Below, piece by piece: positions 63,368 through 64,000 of a stretch of 64,000 bases of DNA. The notes beneath the pieces were generated by a model. That model was given only the letters and a program-made list of their open reading frames with translations. It was not told the DNA's origin and made no database searches. This DNA is from Chrysomallon squamiferum (taxonomy: Eukaryota; Mollusca; Gastropoda; Neomphalida; Peltospiridae). Every line of letters begins with the position of its first letter. The first letter of the stretch is position 1. The position numbers were made by a program, and so were the translations under genes. The stretch lies in NCBI GenBank assembly GCA_012295275.1, contig CM022675.1:6820832-6884831 (forward strand), given 5' to 3'.

Positions 63368-63956
63368 TTAATAATAATAAATTTTGAATAATAACAAACA
63401 ATATATAACTAAAAAATTTAAATTATATATATAATTTTTCCTTTTAGAAGTTTGAAACTAAGGTAAGCTTAATTTTTTTTTACTGATTTAAAAGAAAATA
63501 AATTTAATAATTAAAATGCTTAAAAAAACATAATTAAGATATGATGTACTATCAAGAAATTGCTTTATTAAAAATACAAAGTAAAGTTAATTGAAAGATT
63601 TGTGTTTCAATATACTTTTTATTCATTTATTTTATTTTTATTTTTATTATTTTTTTTCCTTTATGTAAAATCTTCTAAAATTAAATACATAGTAAAATTA
63701 GTTTTTATGTTTATTTATTTATTTATTTTTTTTTTTGACACACTGAATTAAGCTTCCACCATTACTGAAAATAATAATACTAAAATATAATAAGATAAAT
63801 ATCAATTAAAATAATAACAAAACTAAAACAAAATAACAAGTTTAAAAAGCAAAATAGTCTTATAATGTGTTAGTAATAGTTAAAGGAAATATTCTTTAAA
63901 AAGTTGCATATTAACTTTTTACTTCTACTTTTCTCCTTTTTTAGACTGGAGGAGGG
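54908..63956 (+). CDS. Secreted VWC-domain protein with a micro-exon array; probable fibrillar collagen N-propeptide (3' end outside window)
   Basis: Exons 54908-54968, 58412-58618, 60034-60044, 60932-60949, 61386-61397, 61651-61665, 61957-61971, 62294-62308, 62584-62598, 62886-62900, 63180-63194, 63448-63462 and 63945-63956 join to 142 residues, and the gene continues past the window. There is a signal peptide (1 to about 20), a ten-cysteine VWC domain (about residues 26-88), and then a basic linker built from four- to six-residue micro-exons. Signal peptide plus VWC plus small exons is the layout of fibrillar procollagens. The 207-nt VWC exon and the tiny phase 1-to-0 exon after it recall vertebrate COL2A1 exons 2 and 3, as I remember them. 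No Gly-X-Y helix is visible inside the window, so another secreted VWC protein remains possible. Confidence 0.75.
56322..56396. repeat. (TTA)n microsatellite
   Basis: This is a pure trinucleotide run of about 25 units in intron 1 of the collagen-like gene. Confidence 0.95.
57758..57832. repeat. Compound (TC)n(AC)n microsatellite
   Basis: A CT run passes directly into a CA run with one TTTCAC interruption. Confidence 0.93.
58233..58303. repeat. (GA)n microsatellite before the VWC exon
   Basis: About 34 GA units are followed by a poly-A run, some 110 bp upstream of the VWC exon. Confidence 0.95.
58412..58618 (+). CDS. VWC (chordin-like, ten-cysteine) domain exon, 207 nt
   Basis: The exon runs from ACTTTTCAG to GTACGT, phase 1 at both ends. 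It encodes DEESECFDAQLKPVPEGRRW, then IPDANDPCYICRCMNKKAVC, KQRKCPPLAKCKNGAEAI and QPEGECCPKCP. The ten cysteines follow the VWC pattern, including CxxCxC in the first half and CCxxC at the end. In fibrillar procollagens this domain binds BMP/TGF-beta family ligands. Because both edges are phase 1, skipping the exon keeps the frame, as in the known COL2A1 IIA/IIB switch. Confidence 0.93.
58619..60033. other. Intron 2 of the collagen-like gene
   Basis: No further exon is evident. A short direct repeat of AAAATAATAAAATAAAATAA with AGTTTGCAAAGT occurs near 59019 and 59059. The rest is AT-rich single-copy-looking DNA, ending with a TTA tract (59979-60005) and TTATTTTTCAG. Confidence 0.75.
60034..60044 (+). 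CDS. Micro-exon 1 (11 nt, phase 1 to 0): DERD
   Basis: ATGAACGTGAC lies between TTATTTTTCAG and GTAAGT. With the G from the VWC exon it completes Asp, then Glu-Arg-Asp. It converts phase 1 to phase 0, so all later micro-exons are in phase 0. It could also join directly to exon 1 if the VWC exon is skipped. Confidence 0.8.
60045..60931. other. Intron with (CT)n tract
   Basis: The intron contains a pure CT run at 60186-60239. The remainder is AT-rich, with GAT/GATGAT repeats around 60536-60665 and AAT at 60868-60890. No convincing additional micro-exon was found. Confidence 0.7.
60932..60949 (+). CDS. Micro-exon 2 (18 nt): KKARRK
   Basis: AAAAAAGCCCGAAGAAAG lies between TGCTTTATAG and GTAAGA, phase 0-0. 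The strongly basic peptide contains a dibasic RRK, a conceivable proprotein-convertase target. Confidence 0.78.
61386..61397 (+). CDS. Micro-exon 3 (12 nt): VVRK
   Basis: GTTGTCAGAAAG lies between GTCTTTTAG and GTAAGC, phase 0-0. Its last nine bases are identical to those of micro-exons 4 and 5, so it belongs to the xPVRK family with one codon fewer. Confidence 0.8.
61651..61665 (+). CDS. Micro-exon 4 (15 nt): PPVRK
   Basis: CCTCCTGTCAGAAAG lies between TCTGTTTTAG and GTAAGA, phase 0-0. The surrounding intron (TGATAAATATTTAATTTTTA upstream; ATTAAAAGCAAAA downstream) matches that of micro-exons 5 and 6, showing duplication of exon with flanks. Confidence 0.85.
61957..61971 (+). CDS. Micro-exon 5 (15 nt): TPVRK
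   Basis: ACTCCTGTCAGAAAG lies between TGTGTTTTAG and GTGAGC, phase 0-0. It differs from micro-exon 4 at one base (C to A), which changes Pro to Thr. Confidence 0.85.
61980..62180. repeat. AAAT/AATA-rich tract inside the micro-exon introns
   Basis: A (TAAA)n run at 62023-62073 is flanked by poly-A stretches. It is part of the duplicated intron unit but expanded in this copy. Confidence 0.8.
62294..62308 (+). CDS. Micro-exon 6 (15 nt): PPVRK
   Basis: CCTCCTGTTAGAAAG lies between TCCGTTTTAG and GTGAGC, phase 0-0. It differs from micro-exon 4 by one synonymous base (GTC to GTT), a hint that the peptide has been maintained by selection. Confidence 0.85.
62584..62598 (+). CDS. Micro-exon 7 (15 nt): FSGKM
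   Basis: TTTTCTGGAAAAATG lies between TTTCTTTTAG and GTAAGT, phase 0-0. It starts a second family with micro-exon 8. Confidence 0.82.
62886..62900 (+). CDS. Micro-exon 8 (15 nt): TSGKM
   Basis: ACTTCTGGCAAAATG lies between TATGCTTTAG and GTAAGC, phase 0-0. It shares SGKM with micro-exon 7. The Gly codon differs synonymously (GGA versus GGC). Confidence 0.82.
63180..63194 (+). CDS. Micro-exon 9 (15 nt): PFGGL
   Basis: CCTTTTGGTGGACTG lies between CTTTGTTTTAG and GTAAGC, phase 0-0. It has the same length, phase and splice-site style as its neighbours but a new peptide. Confidence 0.8.
63310..63385. repeat. (AAT)n microsatellite
   Basis: This is an AAT run of about 22 units with small interruptions, between micro-exons 9 and 10. 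Confidence 0.92.
63448..63462 (+). CDS. Micro-exon 10 (15 nt): KFETK
   Basis: AAGTTTGAAACTAAG lies between TTCCTTTTAG and GTAAGC, phase 0-0. Confidence 0.8.
63945..63956 (+). CDS. Micro-exon 11 (12 nt): TGGG
   Basis: ACTGGAGGAGGG lies between CCTTTTTTAG and GTAAGC, phase 0-0. It is the last exon visible before the window ends. The glycine run may lead towards a glycine-rich or collagenous part further downstream. Confidence 0.75.
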
Positions 63957-64000
63957 GTAAGCTTTATAAACTTTCACTCAAGCTATTATATAATGTCTAA

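Overview
The window is animal genomic DNA, very AT-rich and crowded with microsatellites ((TTA)n, (GA)n/(CT)n, (CA)n, homopolymers) and short-period minisatellites. Genes are split by GT-AG introns. Protein-coding islands stand out by higher GC and balanced codons. The gene set (a doublecortin-like kinase, a sorting nexin 4 and a VWC-domain secreted protein that looks like the start of a fibrillar collagen) fits a metazoan. The repeat style suggests a lophotrochozoan such as a mollusc, but this is a guess and the species cannot be named from the sequence. All three genes lie on the + strand. I found no convincing gene on the - strand and no tRNA, rRNA, CRISPR array or bacterial feature.

Region 1 (about 2.1-29.7 kb): a DCLK-family gene encoding 911 residues from six coding exons (2175-2604, 17427-19048, 22834-22980, 23715-23847, 27100-27267, 28401-28636). 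The product has two doublecortin domains, a long Lys/Glu-rich linker and a CaMK-type kinase with intact catalytic motifs. A separate ATG exon at 13358-13637 ends in the same phase as the first coding exon, so it is probably an alternative start giving a form without the first doublecortin domain. The end of the kinase exon at 27267, with its 5' splice site, has been copied five times in tandem into the next intron. The first copy stays in frame.

Region 2 (about 35.3-44.9 kb): a 13-exon SNX4 gene (PX plus BAR, about 428 residues). Two of its exons are embedded in or abut tandem repeats. The terminal exon has a ladder of decayed copies of its 3' splice site upstream. The start of the PX exon is ambiguous and may run through a (TTA)n tract read as poly-tyrosine.

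Region 3 (about 54.6-64.0 kb, running off the right end): a TATA-box promoter, a signal-peptide exon, a 207-nt VWC exon, and then eleven consecutive micro-exons of 11-18 nt. Nearly all are phase 0 and about 300 bp apart, and several clearly arose by tandem duplication of exon plus intron. This is the most striking feature of the window. The architecture resembles the N-propeptide of fibrillar collagens, but no Gly-X-Y triple helix is inside the window, so the collagen identity is inferred.

A theme joins the three genes: local tandem duplication has repeatedly captured splice sites or whole exons. This produced decoy splice sites in DCLK and SNX4 and a functional-looking micro-exon array in the collagen-like gene.
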